Shown here: in pieces, positions 24,401 through 39,400 of the stretch
Position numbering within the stretch: position 1 is the first letter of the stretch
How the letters are laid out: each line of letters begins with the position of its first letter
Assembly: GCA_022376925.1 (NCBI GenBank)
Contig: JAIOJX010000025.1
Coordinates: forward strand, 187,797,801-187,861,800
Direction: 5' to 3'
Origin: Tragulus kanchil
Taxonomy: Eukaryota > Chordata > Mammalia > Artiodactyla > Tragulidae
Length of the DNA stretch: 64,000 nucleotides
Position numbers and translations under genes: made by a program
Notes under the pieces: generated by a model
The model's database searches: none
What the model was told of the DNA's origin: nothing
The model's input: only the letters and a program-made list of their open reading frames with translations

Positions 24401-27400
24401 GAGAAATCTCAGCGAGAAGAGCGCCACTTGGAAAATCACCCAGTCGTGCCCAGCTCTTTGTGACCCTACGGACTGTAGCCTGCAGGCTCCTCTGTCCACG
24501 AGGCTCTCCAGGCAAGGACACGGGAGCGGGGTGCCACGCCCTCCTTCAGGGGGTCTTCCCAGCCCAGGGTTGAATCAGGTCCCCTGCATGGGCGGGAGCC
24601 CCACAAGAGCCAGGACACTATCCGAAACGACAGAAATGTGAAGAAAGAGGATCACTTGACCCGCACTCAAGGGAAAAGTCAAGTGCGCCTGAATCACTTC
24701 ACTGCGCACCTGAAACTAACACAGCATTGCACGTTAACTGCATTTCAGTTGTTAAAAGTCCAGCAAACTGCTGACACATCTGTCAGCATGGATGAACCTT
24801 GGATTATCATGCCAGATGAAGGAGGAAATCCAGACACGAGGAGGAGGCATAGTGTGTAATTTATTACACCGTTTCAGTGAGATCCCACCGCACGCACAGT
24901 TCATTTGCAGTGTGGCGTAACGTGTGTGTGTCCCACCACAATAAAACAGTGAAACAACGAAGAGAGCCCCTGCTCTGCTAGAAAGCAGACAAGCGGTCCC
25001 CCGGGACCTGGAGTCAACTGCGGTCTGGGGTGCAGTCCTGGAGCTGGGAGTACAGCCCGGGAACTCGGGGGCAACAGAGACCTTGCTCTGAGACGCTTCA
25101 CCAGAACAGCTGCGTCCTGAGAGAACCAGGTGTTGTCTGGACCAGGTGTACTTGTCTCAGAAAACGTTCTCCGGGCAGGAGCTCCCCAGCACCACCCTCG
25201 TGACCGGGCCCTGGAGCTTTCCCTTCCTCTCTCATGCGCCGGCACTTTCCAGCCTCCCCCGGCCCGGGGCAGGCCCTCCTCCCGACAGGCGGCGAGCGGG
25301 GCCTCCGTCACCTGCAGCACCTGCCAGGCCTTTGGTCAACGTCACCGATAAATCAGCATTTCACAGGCCGCGGTCCGGACTGCCCAGCGCCAGGCACTTA
25401 GATCCCACAGCCTAAGACCAGCCCCATCCTGACCCGTCTTCCCGGAGCCTCTGTGGGCTCGTTTCCAGGCGTGCTGGTCCCTCCCTGGTGCCCCGGCTCC
25501 GCTGGGTCAGAGCCAGGCTGGCTGCTGAGGGTGTCTGTGCTCACACAGGAAAGGAGCGGCTTGCTGCTTGCCTCGGAGTCCCTGTTCAGGAAGCTGTCCT
25601 GTTTTTGGAGAGGTTTTTGCAGAAGTACAAGAAAATAAAGGAGTTCACCCAGGCAACCATTGCCCAGTGTCACCAGACAGGTGAGCCGGCTGCGGCCAGA
25701 GCCGTCGGCAACCCTCCCTCCCTCCCTCGCCGCCTCCCTCCCTTCCAGGCCCTCTCTGCCGCGCCGCTGCTCTGGTAGGTGGGGAGCCGCCGGAAGGGTG
25801 GGGGCCGACAGAGCCGGGTGAGCTCCTCCCTGCTGGATAGATGGGGCCAGCAGGGTCCATGTGAGGAGGGCCCAGAGCCGGGCTCTCTCCGAGGCTTGAG
25901 TGAGAGAAGACGGTGGGTAGACTCCCAGAGGAAGTCCGCACTCAGGATGGCGAGCTGCATCGCCAGGGCCACATGCGCTGTGTCGACAGAACTGTCCGCT
26001 TCAGTCACTTCAGTCGACTGGAGCCTGTTCTGTGACCACCATGGAGGAGGCAGGTGGTCTTAGGGCCACGTGAGGCCGCCGTTCCGTCCGCCTATGTGAA
26101 AGCTCACTGCACTCCAGAATGCTTTAGGAGTTTAGTTTGGTGTCTAATTTTTTCTGCTTTGGCCGCACCTCCCAGCATGAGGGATCTTAGCTCCCCCGTA
26201 GGGACCAAACCTCCGTCCCCTGCAGTGGCCGGCAGCATCCTAACCACTGGGCCACCAGGGAAGTCCCTGCCGTAGGATTTAAAAAAGAAGTCCCAAACAA
26301 ATGACAAACATTTTAGAAATAAATGACAGTATAATTGTCTCACTGTAAAACCGTGAGATGAGGCCAAGCTGAGGGCCACCTGGATACGAAGGAATTCTTT
26401 AAAAGAGTGGTTGGTTGATTTTTTTTTTCCTTCAAACAAAAAAAGACAAGTTTCTGGACGTAAATGTCAGTATTCAGCATGAGACACGTGGTAAAGAGCA
26501 GCAGAGCAGGTTGAAGGAGGAAGGCGATCAGTGCAGAAGCTCCTGGAACAGATGCAAGGCAGGACAGGCGGCAGGCTGGCCGACTCGAGCAGGGCCGGGA
26601 CCCAGCGGGGCTCGCCGCTGACCTGCTCAGGAGCCCACGAGCGCGGCGCCCCCAGGCCTGGGCAGCCTGCGCAGGGCCAGGGTCGGTGCCCAGCTGCTGC
26701 GGCCTCTGTGGGGCGCCGGCACCCCAGCTGACCATTTCCATCCGTCAGCAAGCGCCTCGCGGGCCTCAGGCTCCTGGGCCGGGGCGAGCCCTGTGGAGGC
26801 TGAACCGCCCTGGCGACGCCTACAGCCGCCTCACTGGAGCCGCTCCTGGGAAAAACAGAACCCTACTGATGCCCACACGTCAGAACCCAGACAGACGCCG
26901 GCGTCGACGAGGCAGCCCACGGCGCCAGGGCCACCACAGGCGGAGGCGCGGGCGCTGCCACAGGCCCTCGAGCGCACGTGGTGGGCCAGGTGCGGGCAGG
27001 ATCAGAGCCTCCCATGATAGTTAATGAAATCCCTGCTGCGAAGGTTGTGTCGTGATCCGCTGTGCAGAGGAGGAAAACGAGCTCCGAGGGGTTACGGCGC
27101 TTCCCGAGTTCACACAGCCAGCCCTGCCCAGCGCCGCCGGCCGAGCCCAGGGTCTCCGCCGCAAACCCTGCACCCCGGCCCTGAGCTCTCTCAAAGGGCC
27201 CGGGCCTTCGTGGGCTAGCATGAAGCGTGTGTGCCCTCCGACCCACACCACGCTGCTCACCCGGTGCTCAGGGACCCTGACTGAGGCCACAGGGCTTGTT
27301 GACCACCTACCCGGCGTCAGCCACTGAGCCCACCCCAGGGACGGGAGCTCCTTGCTCCCCTGTACCGCACCCGGGACGTGCCACGGCCGGGGTACTCAAT

Positions 27401-30400
27401 GACAAACATTTTAGAAATAAATGACAGTATAATTGTCTCACTGTAAAACCGTGAGATGAGGCCAAGCTGAGGGCCACCTGGATACGAAGGAATTCTTTAA
27501 AAGAGTGGTTGGTTGATTTTTTTTTTCCTTCAAACAAAAAAAGACAAGTTTCTGGACGTAAATGTCAGTATTCAGCATGAGACACGTGGTAAAGAGCAGC
27601 AGAGCAGGTTGAAGGAGGAAGGCGATCAGTGCAGAAGCTCCTGGAACAGATGCAAGGCAGGACAGGCGGCAGGCTGGCCGACTCGAGCAGGGCCGGGACC
27701 CAGCGGGGCTCGCCGCTGACCTGCTCAGGAGCCCACGAGCGCGGCGCCCCCAGGCCTGGGCAGCCTGCGCAGGGCCAGGGTCGGTGCCCAGCTGCTGCGG
27801 CCTCTGTGGGGCGCCGGCACCCCAGCTGACCATTTCCATCCGTCAGCAAGCGCCTCGCGGGCCTCAGGCTCCTGGGCCGGGGCGAGCCCTGTGGAGGCTG
27901 AACCGCCCTGGCGACGCCTACAGCCGCCTCACTGGAGCCGCTCCTGGGAAAAACAGAACCCTACTGATGCCCACACGTCAGAACCCAGACAGACGCCGGC
28001 GTCGACGAGGCAGCCCACGGCGCCAGGGCCACCACAGGCGGAGGCGCGGGCGCTGCCACAGGCCCTCGAGCGCACGTGGTGGGCCAGGTGCGGGCAGGAT
28101 CAGAGCCTCCCATGATAGTTAATGAAATCCCTGCTGCGAAGGTTGTGTCGTGATCCGCTGTGCAGAGGAGGAAAACGAGCTCCGAGGGGTTACGGCGCTT
28201 CCCGAGTTCACACAGCCAGCCCTGCCCAGCGCCGCCGGCCGAGCCCAGGGTCTCCGCCGCAAACCCTGCACCCCGGCCCTGAGCTCTCTCAAAGGGCCCG
28301 GGCCTTCGTGGGCTAGCATGAAGCGTGTGTGCCCTCCGACCCACACCACGCTGCTCACCCGGTGCTCAGGGACCCTGACTGAGGCCACAGGGCTTGTTGA
28401 CCACCTACCCGGCGTCAGCCACTGAGCCCACCCCAGGGACGGGAGCTCCTTGCTCCCCTGTAGCCGCGACCCTGGGACGTGGCCACGGGTGAGCAAGTAC
28501 ATCCGGACTATGCAGACGACGGGTCCTTGGGAGGAAGAACTCAGGCTCCGGGCAGAGAGCAGCTGCGCACCCTGGCACGCCAGCCACGGTGACCTGGAAA
28601 GGGTGACCGCCGGGTGAAGACGTGCGGGACCAGGGAGAGCCGAGCTGGGGAGGAAGAGGCAGGCGCCCAGGCCCCACGCGTGCACAGGGCACAGGAGGAG
28701 CCTGGGCGCGTTTTTCATCAACTGTTCCAGCGGGATCGTGGAAGAGAGATCGCGAGGGCAGCTGATCAGAGCCAGCACCCGGGAGCCGTGATGCCGTGAG
28801 CCCGGTCACTCCCGGGGTTGCGGATGGGGTCATTCAGGGAGAACCCCTGGTAAGAGAGGCAGAGAGGCGGTGGAGGCCACAGGACAGGGAAGGAAGGGGT
28901 GGTATGAGCCTCACTCCCTGCCACAGACTGGCCTGCCTGAGATGGGCAGACAGGCCGGGCGGGTTTACCATGATGTCGACCGAGCCCTGGGTTTGGGGCC
29001 CTCCTGTGTGGGCCCCTCCTCCAAGGCCCCGGGAGAGGCCCCACAGGTGTTCGTGCGGTGACGTCTTTTGCAAACCTGGCAAAAGCAATTTGCTGCCTCT
29101 TCCACTCCCCTGGATTCCGCTGTGCGCCTTTCCATGGTTCACGATGACCCAGTGGCCACAGCCAGCCTAAGGGGAGGTCGAGGTGGTGACTTGAGTTTGG
29201 AGTCAGTGTGGGTTTTGCTGAGGCTTGGGGCCTCTTCCGTGAAGAGTCAAGTGATGTGGGCTGTCCCAGCCGGCACACAGAGCTCGGCCATGCCCTTGGG
29301 TGAGGGATGTGGTCTCTGACGCTGACCACCAGCCCTCCCTGAGCAGACTACGGACTGGTGTTTCTCGCCCCAGTTCCAGCCACCACGCGTCCGAATTCCT
29401 CCTGCACCCAAGATCCACATGTGGCTTTTCACCTTGTGGTGTAAAAGCCAGCCTTCTGTCCCAGGTCAGCTCTGAGCACAGCTGGAAGTTGGAAAGGGTG
29501 CACAGCACACCGCCAGGCAAGCACAGGCCCCTGCCGCTGTGCCCGCTTTCCAGCACTGAGCCCTCGGCGCTGGAGACGGGCCGAAGGCCCCTGGGCAGAG
29601 CTCTAGCAGTGCTCCCCAGCGCAGTGCAGAGGGTCTGTGGGCTGGGACCCAGGCTAGAGCAGCTGTGCCCACAGAGGGCAGGGTCCTCCGGGCACCACAC
29701 CCCCGCCCTCCGCTGCTCTCATCCTGCTTTCTTCCCGTGACACAGGCTACGTGGCGTCCATCATGGGCCGGAGGCGGCCGCTGCCGAGGATCCGATCTCG
29801 TGACCCGCAGCTCCGGGCACAGGCAGAGCGGCAGGCGGTGAACTTCGTGCTGCAAGGTGCCAGACCCCTCTGTTCTCAGGCTTTCAGCCCCACGGGACGG
29901 GTGTTCTGGCGTTTCCCCTCCCGTCCTCCTGGCCGTAACTGTCAGAGTTGCTGTGGGCAGTTGTGGCTGTGGCGGCCCCGCAAGGCTGGCTCTGCAGGTG
30001 GGAGGCAGGCTGCTGGGCGTCCTCCGCCAGCGCTGGGGCCAGACAGAGCTCAGTCCCTGACCCTCGGCCTGGATTCTCCCCGCATCCCTGGCAGAGGTGA
30101 GGCCCCGGGGCCCAGCGCACCTGCCCGGATCGGCGGGGCACGGGGTGGAGGACCGACGCGTGTGCTCGTCCCAGCTGCGGGAGCCCCTCCGGCCTGCGCA
30201 GCCCCGCGCTCAGCCTCTGGGGAGGGCGGGGCGAGGGTGTGACCACGGCCCACACGCCCTCCTGACGTGGCCTCGGAGGGCCTGGGAGTCCAGCCTCGTC
30301 TCCACTCGCGACCCCAGGGGTCGCAAGTGGAGAACCAAGGCCCAGAGGCAGGGCTGGAGGTAGGACGGCGCCCTGGAGGGGTGTCTGGGGCCTCCTGCCC

Positions 30401-33400
30401 AGCAGAGGGGGAGCCGGAGGCGTGGGCCCGCACCTGGGGAGTGCCCACTGAGCATCGGCGCCTGGTGATGGAGCCCCCGCCCTGAGGCCTGGGAGCCCCG
30501 TGGAGGCCTGCCGCTGTGCCCGTGCCCTCCCGGAGTGAAGCCGCGTGCCTGCGTGGGCCCGGGTCTGACAGCTCCCAGCCCCACAGGGACCCATGAGCCC
30601 AGCTGCCCCCTGCACCTGGGAGACCCCTTGCTTCCCACTCCACACGCTGGAAGCCTGAGGCTCAGCCGGGGTCAAGGACCCACCGCGGGAGGGCTGCGGG
30701 AGCAGGGCGGAGCCCACGGCCTCAGTCCAGGCCCCACTGTCCTGCCGGCTGGTGCGGGGGGCACAGCCCAGGTGTGGTCAGCGTGTGAGCGTCTTGAGAC
30801 CTGCTCCTGGGGCCGGAGCGGGGTTGGGTTATAAATACAGTACAGGGGGTCTGCAGGTGTAGGAACCCCGGTCAGCCGCCTTGAGCGCATCGGAGGGGCA
30901 TCCCCAGTGGACCCGGCCGGGTCGGGCGACCCTTGAAGGAGCGTGGCGGCGCGGGTCAGAGCTCTGGCCGTGGAGGAGCGAGTGCTCCGGAGCGGGCCCG
31001 TGGCCGAGGGTGGCCTCCCAGAGCGGGCGGCTGGGCACGGGGCTCCAGGGCTCAGCTGTGAGGGAGTGAGCGTGGCCAGCACCCCGAGGCCGCGGAGCAC
31101 AAGCCCTCCCTGGCAGAGCGGCGTGCGGGCGGGGACGCGGCCGGGTCCTCGGGAGAGACGGCCCCGCCCGTGCCGGAGCTGAGAGATGAGGGGTGCCCGG
31201 TTCTGACCTGCTGGATGTGGGCTCCCAGGCCACGCAGTGTGGACGGCTCAGCCAGCCTGCCTGGGCGGCAGGGCTGCGGGGCCCGGGCCCCACGCTGCTC
31301 CTGAGCCCAGAGCCCTCCGGTCCCACAGGCTCGGCCGCTGACCTCTGCAAGATGGCCATGATCCGCCTCTTCACCGCCGTGGCCACGTCCCCCACCCTGA
31401 CGGCCAGGTCAGTGAGTGAGCCGTCGGCCTGCCCGCCGGGCCCGCCGCCCAGGTGGAGGCCTCCCTGCGCGCGTGGCCCCCAGCGGGTGGGCGGAGACGC
31501 GGCCTCCAGTGCTGCCGCCGGCCCCGCGAGGGCTCTGGCTCCGCTCGGCCTCTGCCCCGGCTGCTCCCGGGCCTCCCGTCCCAGGCCCTGCTGGCCCCCG
31601 AGGCCCCAGCCTGGGCGCAGGTGGAAGGGGTGAGCCCCCGGATCCCTCCTGGCGGCTCACCTGGGTCCTTCCCTGCCTCCTTGGTCTCCACGTGTTTGCC
31701 CCCTCCCCCTGGGGACCCCGGGCTCTGCGTGTGGGCCAGGGTGGGCCTCCCCTGGTGAGGACCCCCTCACAGGTGCTCAGGCTGTCTGCCCCTGGGGTGA
31801 AGCTGGTGGTGACGAGCTGGTAGCACCTGATGAAGTGCCAGTGTGTCGTGGGCCCCACCCGAGGGCCGTGCGCTCAGCCCCCACCCCTGCGGCTGGCCCA
31901 GCACGGAGGACGGCTGGCTTCTCTCCCGCCGCGGCTCCTGGGGCTCCTGATGCCATCTTGACCCTTGAGGGGCGGGTGCTCCTCTTGCTCGAGTGCTCCA
32001 CGGTCCTCAGCAAGCCGCCTCCCTCCTGTCGTCAGACGCTTCCTCCTGCTCACGCCCGCGGGGAGCCTGCCCGCTTGTGGCCGCTTCAGCAGCTCTGTGG
32101 AGAAGCACGTCCAGCCAGAAGCCTGGCCCAGGAGCGTGGCGTCGCAGCCCCGTGTGGGAGGGGAGGCCCCGCCACACCCCCGTCTGTCGGTCCCCCGTCA
32201 GCCCTGCACCGGCCCTCTGGCTGTGGTTCACCGCACAGCCCCGGGAGGAGGCCACGCTGGGCTGCCGCCCAGGCCTGCGGGAAGGATGGAGGATGAGACG
32301 CCGGAGACCCCAGTGCCCTGCGGCCCCCGCTCTGGGTCGGGCTGTCCTCACTGCTCCGCAGGCGTGGAGGGGAGGGCAGGGGCCGGCGGGCAGGCTCTCC
32401 TCGCGCCGTCCCTGTTGCCACTCGCCGTCCGCGCGCCCCCCCAGCGCACGGCCAGGCCAGCCCCCGCCGCCAGGCTCTCCAAGGCTCCTGACTGGGTCCT
32501 GAGCCCACGTGTCCGGCTCGCCGTGCCGTGTCTGGGGGTGACCTGAGTCTGCACTGCCGTGGGTGCGGGGCGTTTCAGCGGGACAGGAGCGAAGCTGGCC
32601 GACGAGGCTCTGGGCCTTTTTAGAGGAGTCCAGAACGGGGCGGTCACCTCTGCCGCCTGCCTCTGCTGTGTTCAGGAAGTGTTTCGTAACAAAGCGTGTC
32701 GACCGCATCCGCTGCTTAGCCTCTGGAGCAGGCCATGAGCTTGAGCCGCCCTCCCAGGAGGCAGGTGAGGCCCAGGACGGCGTCAAGCAGGGGCGGGCCG
32801 GCCAAGCGCACGCAGTGTCTGCACGGAAGGAAGGCCTTCTCGGCGGCCGAGACCGAACCGCGCCCCCCGGGCTCCCGGCACCTCACCTGGTCGCCCCCAA
32901 GTGCAGGCTGGAGCCACAGGGCTGCCCCTGCCCGCGGCCCCGGGCCGGGGTGGGGAGGCCAGGGGCCCGTGACCCCCAGCGCTGCCCCTGCCCGGGGAGC
33001 CTCCCGGGTCCCGCGCTGGGCTGTCAGCCGGGCAGCCCGCCCAGGCTTCGCATGCGTCGGGGCTGGACGGAAGCTTTGGGGACTGTCGATCCCAACACCC
33101 ACGTGCGGAGCAGGGAGCCTGAGAGTGGACACAGCCCAGCTCGCCAGAGCCGGACCAGCACAGGGCGCTCGCCCCGGGCTCTCGCAGGCGGCAGCCCCGC
33201 CGCCCCGGCTGGTGTGACGGCCTCGGGAGGACTCTCCAGCCCCGCCCGGGGGTCCAGACAGTGCGGTCCTCTCGCCCCACGGGCAGCCCCTGCCCACTGG
33301 CCTCCTGCAGGCAGCAGCAGCCCGCGCGCGCCTGTCCGCCCGCTCGTGGGCTCTGGCCTGCCTGGCCTCTGGAGCGGGCAGGGGAGGGGCCGGCGCCCGG

Positions 33401-36400
33401 CGGGGCAGCGGGGGTGGGTCTCGCCGGCTCTCTGGTGGGCCGTCCCGTGCGCCCAGAGCTGGGGGTGCCTGGCAGGGAGCTCCTGGCAGCTACGGACGGG
33501 AGGGGGGTGCGGCTCTCGAGGGGCGTCTCCACGGAGCGTGTTCTGCGCGACCCGTCCCGCCGTCACGGCAGGATGAACGGAGGAGAATCAGCTGGCCCCC
33601 CGGAAACGAGGGGCCTGGCCCCTGCGCTCACCGGCCCGCGCGGGGCTCCGCCTGCGCCCCAGTTTCAGTCAGGAGGCCTGTGACGTCGCCGTCAGCCGCG
33701 GGGAGGTGTGAGTGCCTCGTGACTCCAGCCGCCTCTCGGGTCGCAGCCGCCCAGAAGCTCACAGTGTGACCTCAGGAGGTGTGGAAGCTCCTGCTGCTGA
33801 ATCTGGGAAGTCACCAGTGCCCGCTCTGAGGCCTCTGCCATCGGAACACGCCGTCCCCCCCGGGAGCCTGCGGCCACACCGCAGGCCTTGCATTCGACCT
33901 AAGAAGGCTGGCCAGCTCGGCTTCTGGGGGGACAGTGCCGACCGCCCTCGGCCCGAGGCTGCACGGAAAGCACAGGCCGCCCCGGGCCTCCGGCCCCCAG
34001 CCTGCGCCCTGGTCTGGACCCAGAGTGCCCTGCACCACGCCGGCACAAAGCCGGGTCGCCGCGCTTGGTCCCAGAGCTCAGACTCCCCGTGGGCTGCCCC
34101 CGGGGTGAAGAGGCCAACACCAGCCCTGGCGTGGGTCCCGAGGCTCAGGGCGGCGCCCTGGGCGTGTCCCTACTGGTGCCGGGATGAGGGGCTGCTGCAG
34201 CACTCTCAGCGCCTTGAGGCAAAAGGAGGGAGCACTGGTGGTCCAGAGTGTTCCTGAGCCCCACCCCCACAAGCCAGTCCTTCCAGAGCCTTCCTGCGGC
34301 AGCAAGGACGCACCTCATCTCCACCCGCCCAGCAGCAGAGAGGGAGAGAGGGCCTGGGTGGCCCTGTACTTCTCAGTCACAAAGCCCTGCTCTGTGGGCT
34401 CCGGGAGCTGCCTCCCGCCCGGCCGGGACTCCCCACCCTGATGACCGCTGCCTGGCTGGGGCGCCGCCCCGCCCCGGCCAGCCCTGGCTTCCTGGGGCCT
34501 CTGGTCCCAGCGCTGCCCCAGGCTGCCCCTTTCCCCAAGCTCTGTGCCTGTGGTGGGCAGTGAGGTGACGACCACAGGACACGACCCCTTCCCTCGAAAG
34601 CAGGGTTCCGGGGGCAGGGACCAGACACACGAAGGGCGGAGTGCACGGTGCCCCCCCGCCTGCCCGCTCTCCTTCCCCAAGGGCCGCGGCACCTGCACCC
34701 CGCTTTCCCCTCCTCGAGGGCCCAGGGCGCGCCGCCTCGGTCTGTCCCAGCGACAGCCCGGGGCTGGGGCTGGGGTCCCACGCCAGCAGGGGCCATCTGC
34801 AGGCCTAGCCCACACTGGTGCATCCTGCCAGGCCACATTCTGTAGCCGCGGGGAGGTGTGAGTGCCTCGTGACTCCAGCCGCCTCTCGGGTCGCAGCCGC
34901 CCAGAAGCTCACAGTGTGACCTCAGGAGGTGTGGAAGCTCCTGCTGCTGAATCTGGGAAGTCACCAGTGCCCGCTCTGAGGCCTCTGCCATCGGAACACG
35001 CCGTCCCCCCCGGGAGCCTGCGGCCACACCGCAGGCCTTGCATTCGACCTAAGAAGGCTGGCCAGCTCGGCTTCTGGGGGGACAGTGCCGACCGCCCTCG
35101 GCCCGAGGCTGCACGGAAAGCACAGGCCGCCCCGGGCCTCCGGCCCCCAGCCTGCGCCCTGGTCTGGACCCAGAGTGCCCTGCACCACGCCGGCACAAAG
35201 CCGGGTCGCCGCGCTTGGTCCCAGAGCTCAGACTCCCCGTGGGCTGCCCCCGGGGTGAAGAGGCCAACACCAGCCCTGGCGTGGGTCCCGAGGCTCAGGG
35301 CGGCGCCCTGGGCGTGTCCCTACTGGTGCCGGGATGAGGGGCTGCTGCAGCACTCTCAGCGCCTTGAGGCAAAAGGAGGGAGCACTGGTGGTCCAGAGTG
35401 TTCCTGAGCCCCACCCCCACAAGCCAGTCCTTCCAGAGCCTTCCTGCGGCAGCAAGGACGCACCTCATCTCCACCCGCCCAGCAGCAGAGAGGGAGAGAG
35501 GGCCTGGGTGGCCCTGTACTTCTCAGTCACAAAGCCCTGCTCTGTGGGCTCCGGGAGCTGCCTCCCGCCCGGCCGGGACTCCCCACCCTGATGACCGCTG
35601 CCTGGCTGGGGCGCCGCCCCGCCCCGGCCAGCCCTGGCTTCCTGGGGCCTCTGGTCCCAGCGCTGCCCCAGGCTGCCCCTTTCCACAAGCTCTGTGCCTG
35701 TGGTGGGCAGTGAGGTGACGACCACAGGACACGACCCCTTCCCTCGAAAGCAGGGTTCCGGGGGCAGGGACCAGACACACGAAGGGCGGAGTGCACGGTG
35801 CCCCCCCGCCTGCCCGCTCTCCTTCCCCAAGGGCCGCGGCACCTGCACCCCGCTTTCCCCTCCTCGAGGGCCCAGGGCGCGCCGCCTCGGTCTGTCCCAG
35901 CGACAGCCCGGGGCTGGGGCTGGGGTCCCACGCCAGCAGGGGCCATCTGCAGGCCTAGCCCACACTGGTGCATCCTGCCAGGCCACATTCTGTGCAGCCA
36001 TGCAGAGCTACCGGGCGTGACCCCTGGGGGGCCCTCCAGCCCCACCCCCGGCGCGAGGAGCACCCGCTGACCAGGGGCACGTGCGTCTTGATCCTCCAGG
36101 GACCCCTGCCCCTCAGCCGTGCCTCTGTGGCCCCCATACCTCCTTCCCCTGCAGCGTCCTTGCACCCTGAGGCAGGTGGGGACAGACCCCCTCCAGGAGA
36201 AGGAGCAGCAGCCCCTCCCCGGAGCCAGCCCTGGGCCCTGAGTTCGGACTGGGGTTGGGGCTGTGATGCTCTCGGGGCAGGAGGCGGCCAGGCTGTGGGC
36301 TGGGGTCTTGTGCCCACAGAGCGGCCTCGACTCGAGGTCCGTCCCCGTCACAGTCCTGCCTCCGTGGCGGTCTGAGGGGGGTTCTTTTTTTTTTTTTTTT

Positions 36401-39400
36401 TCAATGTTTACTGGGAAGAGAGAACTCATTAGAAAAGACGCTGAGAAAGATCGAGGGCAGGAGGAGACGGGACAGCACGAGGGGGCCGGATGGCCTGGCT
36501 GAGTCGGGGGGTGTGAGCTGAGCGGGCTCTGGGGCCGGCGAGGGCGGGGCCGGCTCCGTGCTCGGGGTCGCAGAGAGTCAGACGCCACTGAGCGAGCGAG
36601 CAGCGGCACCGGGGGTCTCCCGCCCGCTGCTTTGCCGTGTATACATGTATGTATCTTTGGCTGGGCCGAGTCTTAGTCGTGACCCGTGGGCTCGTCCCTG
36701 CGGCGCCTGGGCTCCGTGGCTGTGGCTCGAGGGCTTCGTGGCTCCGCGGCGTGTGGGACCTCCATCCCTGACGCGAGGTCGACCGTGCTCCCCGCACGGG
36801 AAGGCGGGTTCGTGCCCACTGCAGTCCCGAGGGGGTGCCGGGGGAGGGGCTCTTCCTCCTCGGGAGGCTCCCCGCCGTGGCCGCCGCGCGGGAGGGCCAG
36901 GGCCAGCTGGGCCTCTGGCCCCGTCACCGTCCCTCTGACCGTGTCCTCCCCTCCTGGACAGCGCGGGCACCCACAGCCGCGCCCCGCCGCGGTCCTCCCG
37001 CCCCCGAGCCACCTCCTCCCAGGCACCTGTGCCAAAGCTCTGGCGGACGGGCCTGTGCCGTGCGGCGCCCCGCACCCTCGCACCCGCCCCGCCGCCGCCG
37101 CGGCCCTCGTCACAGGCCCACACCCGTCTCCCTCCCACGTGTTTTGCAGACTGCTTGCCCAGATCCACGACGAGCTGCTGTTTGAAGTGGCGGACGCCCA
37201 GGTCCCTGAGTTCGCAGGTGAGCCCCGGGGGACCAGGGTTGCTCCTGTTCCACGCAGTTACCACTTCTCCCCAGGGGCTCACAGGCCCCCGCCACGCCCC
37301 TGCTGAGGCACCTGCAGAAAGGCCAGGCTGGTCCGGGGGCCTGGAGAGACCCAGCCACACCCTGGCCAGCAGCCCCCAGAGAATACCAGCTGCTGGGGAC
37401 CACCTCAGCCCCAAGGGCCCCAGGAAGACGGAGAGGCATCGGGACCCCCAGGCTGTGGGGCGGCAGCGGGGTCCGCCTGCAGACTGGCCCCGACTCAGTG
37501 CTCGGGGAGGCCCGGACCTCCTCCCGTCACCACGGCTGCAGCCGCGGGGCCTCTTCCGCCCCTACTGAGAGCGGGGGCGCGGGGCGCTCGCCCGCAAAGA
37601 GGAGGGCGGAGAGGGCTGGCCGCCAGACTCCAGACCCGCGCTCTGACGACGGGCCAAGCCCCTCCCGGCGTCACCACAGCCCAGAGGCCTGCCCCGGAAA
37701 GCAGGGACACTCCAGTTCCCAGTGCCCTGGCGTCCATGACCCCCACCTGTCAGTGAGGAAGTCACCCTCCGTGGCCCACTCCTACCTGGGGCCCACCCCA
37801 AACAGGGCCCCCCCTTACTGGGGTCCCATCGTGTGGGCGACTGTGGGTTTGGACATAATGGGCCTGAAACAAACCGTTTGAAAGGAATGCCACATGCACT
37901 CAGCTGCTGGTTACAAAGGACACAGGAAGTTCCACAGCTGGGGGGAGCCCCCTTGGGAGCAGTGCTGTCCCCTCATCGTGGGAGCCACCGATGGCCCCTG
38001 CAGGTAGGCAGCGAGGCGAGGCTCCCTGAGGCGCCAGCCCTGTGCCCTGTGCCGAGAGAGCCCTGGGGTCATGCGGCCGCCAGAGACCGCGAGACAGGTG
38101 GCTGGGGCTGGCGGCCATCTCTGAAATGCTGGGTGGACAACATACACTTGGGGGGGCGCAGGGGGCAGATGCCAGGCCCAGACCCGAGGGTCCCTGCTCT
38201 CTCGGGCCCTACGGGTGCACGTGGGGAGCACCGCTCTGCCCTCTGTGCGGGGGTCTCTCGTCAGTCAGTCTCGCCGAGGAGGGGCCACGGGAGGACCTGG
38301 TGTCGTCCGCACGCCCAGGCAGGGCCCAGGTCTCGACTCCCCCCGTTAGAAACACTGGACCCCCCGCAGCCCCCAGGGCGGCTGGGGCCCTCTGCAGGCT
38401 CTCCGAGAGCTGCGGGCCCTGCCGCCCGCCTCCACCCCGCCGCCGGGAGCCCTGAGGCCGCGGGGAGAGGGGCGGGCAGCGGCCCCTGTTCCTGGGCTCC
38501 TCTCGCAGTCGCTGTGCTGAAGCATCCTGGTGACGCCGGGGGAGGCACGCACTGTCACAGGCGCTGGGGGCCGCCGCCCACCCTCAGCTGCTCCGCTTTC
38601 CGGGCCCCCCGGTGCCCAGGCCCCCGGCCCCTCACCCCCAATCCTGGAAGCCGCCCTGGCAGCCGTCCTGGCTCCTGGGAAGAGGGCGGTGGTCAGCAAC
38701 AGAGACGTGCGTGAGCGGGGCTGCGGCGTCGCTCGGCCCGAGGGCCTCCGCCCCGGCGCCCGCCGCGGGCTGGTCGAGGTGCCTCGAGCCCGTGGCCGTG
38801 GCAGTGGGAGCTGGCGCCAGGCGGGGGCACTGAGGGGCTGCCAGAGCGGGGTTGACCGTGACCGTGTGGGCTCCAGAGGACCGAGGAGCCGGGGCCGGGC
38901 GTCCTCCTGGCCTCCGCTCTAGCTCTGCCCTGCGCTTGCCTTTGTCCAGCCCTCGTCCGGGACACCATGGAGGCCCTGCAGCGTGTGCCGGCGCTGGAGC
39001 TGCAGCTGCGGGTGAGGGGGCGGGGAGCCGCGGGCCACACACGGCCCTCCTGGCCACCCCGTCGGGCGCGCCGGCACTCACTAAGCCCCTTCCAGCCTGC
39101 GGGCTGGCGGCTCACGGGGCCCTGGGTCCCCAGGCGAAGAGCTCCGGTGCAGGCTCCCGGGACTGGGTTTGCCAGAGCCCAGCGCCGCCAGAGACCGCGA
39201 GACAGGTGGCTGGCCTTTGAAATGCTGGGTGGACAACATACACTTGGGGGGGCGCAGGGGGCAGATGCCAGGCCCAGACCCGAGGGTCCCTGCTCTCTCG
39301 GGCCCTACGGGTGCACGTGGGGAGCACCGCTCTGCCCTCTGTGCGGGGGTCTCTCGTCAGTCAGTCTCGCCGAGGAGGGGCCACGGGAGGACCTGGTGTC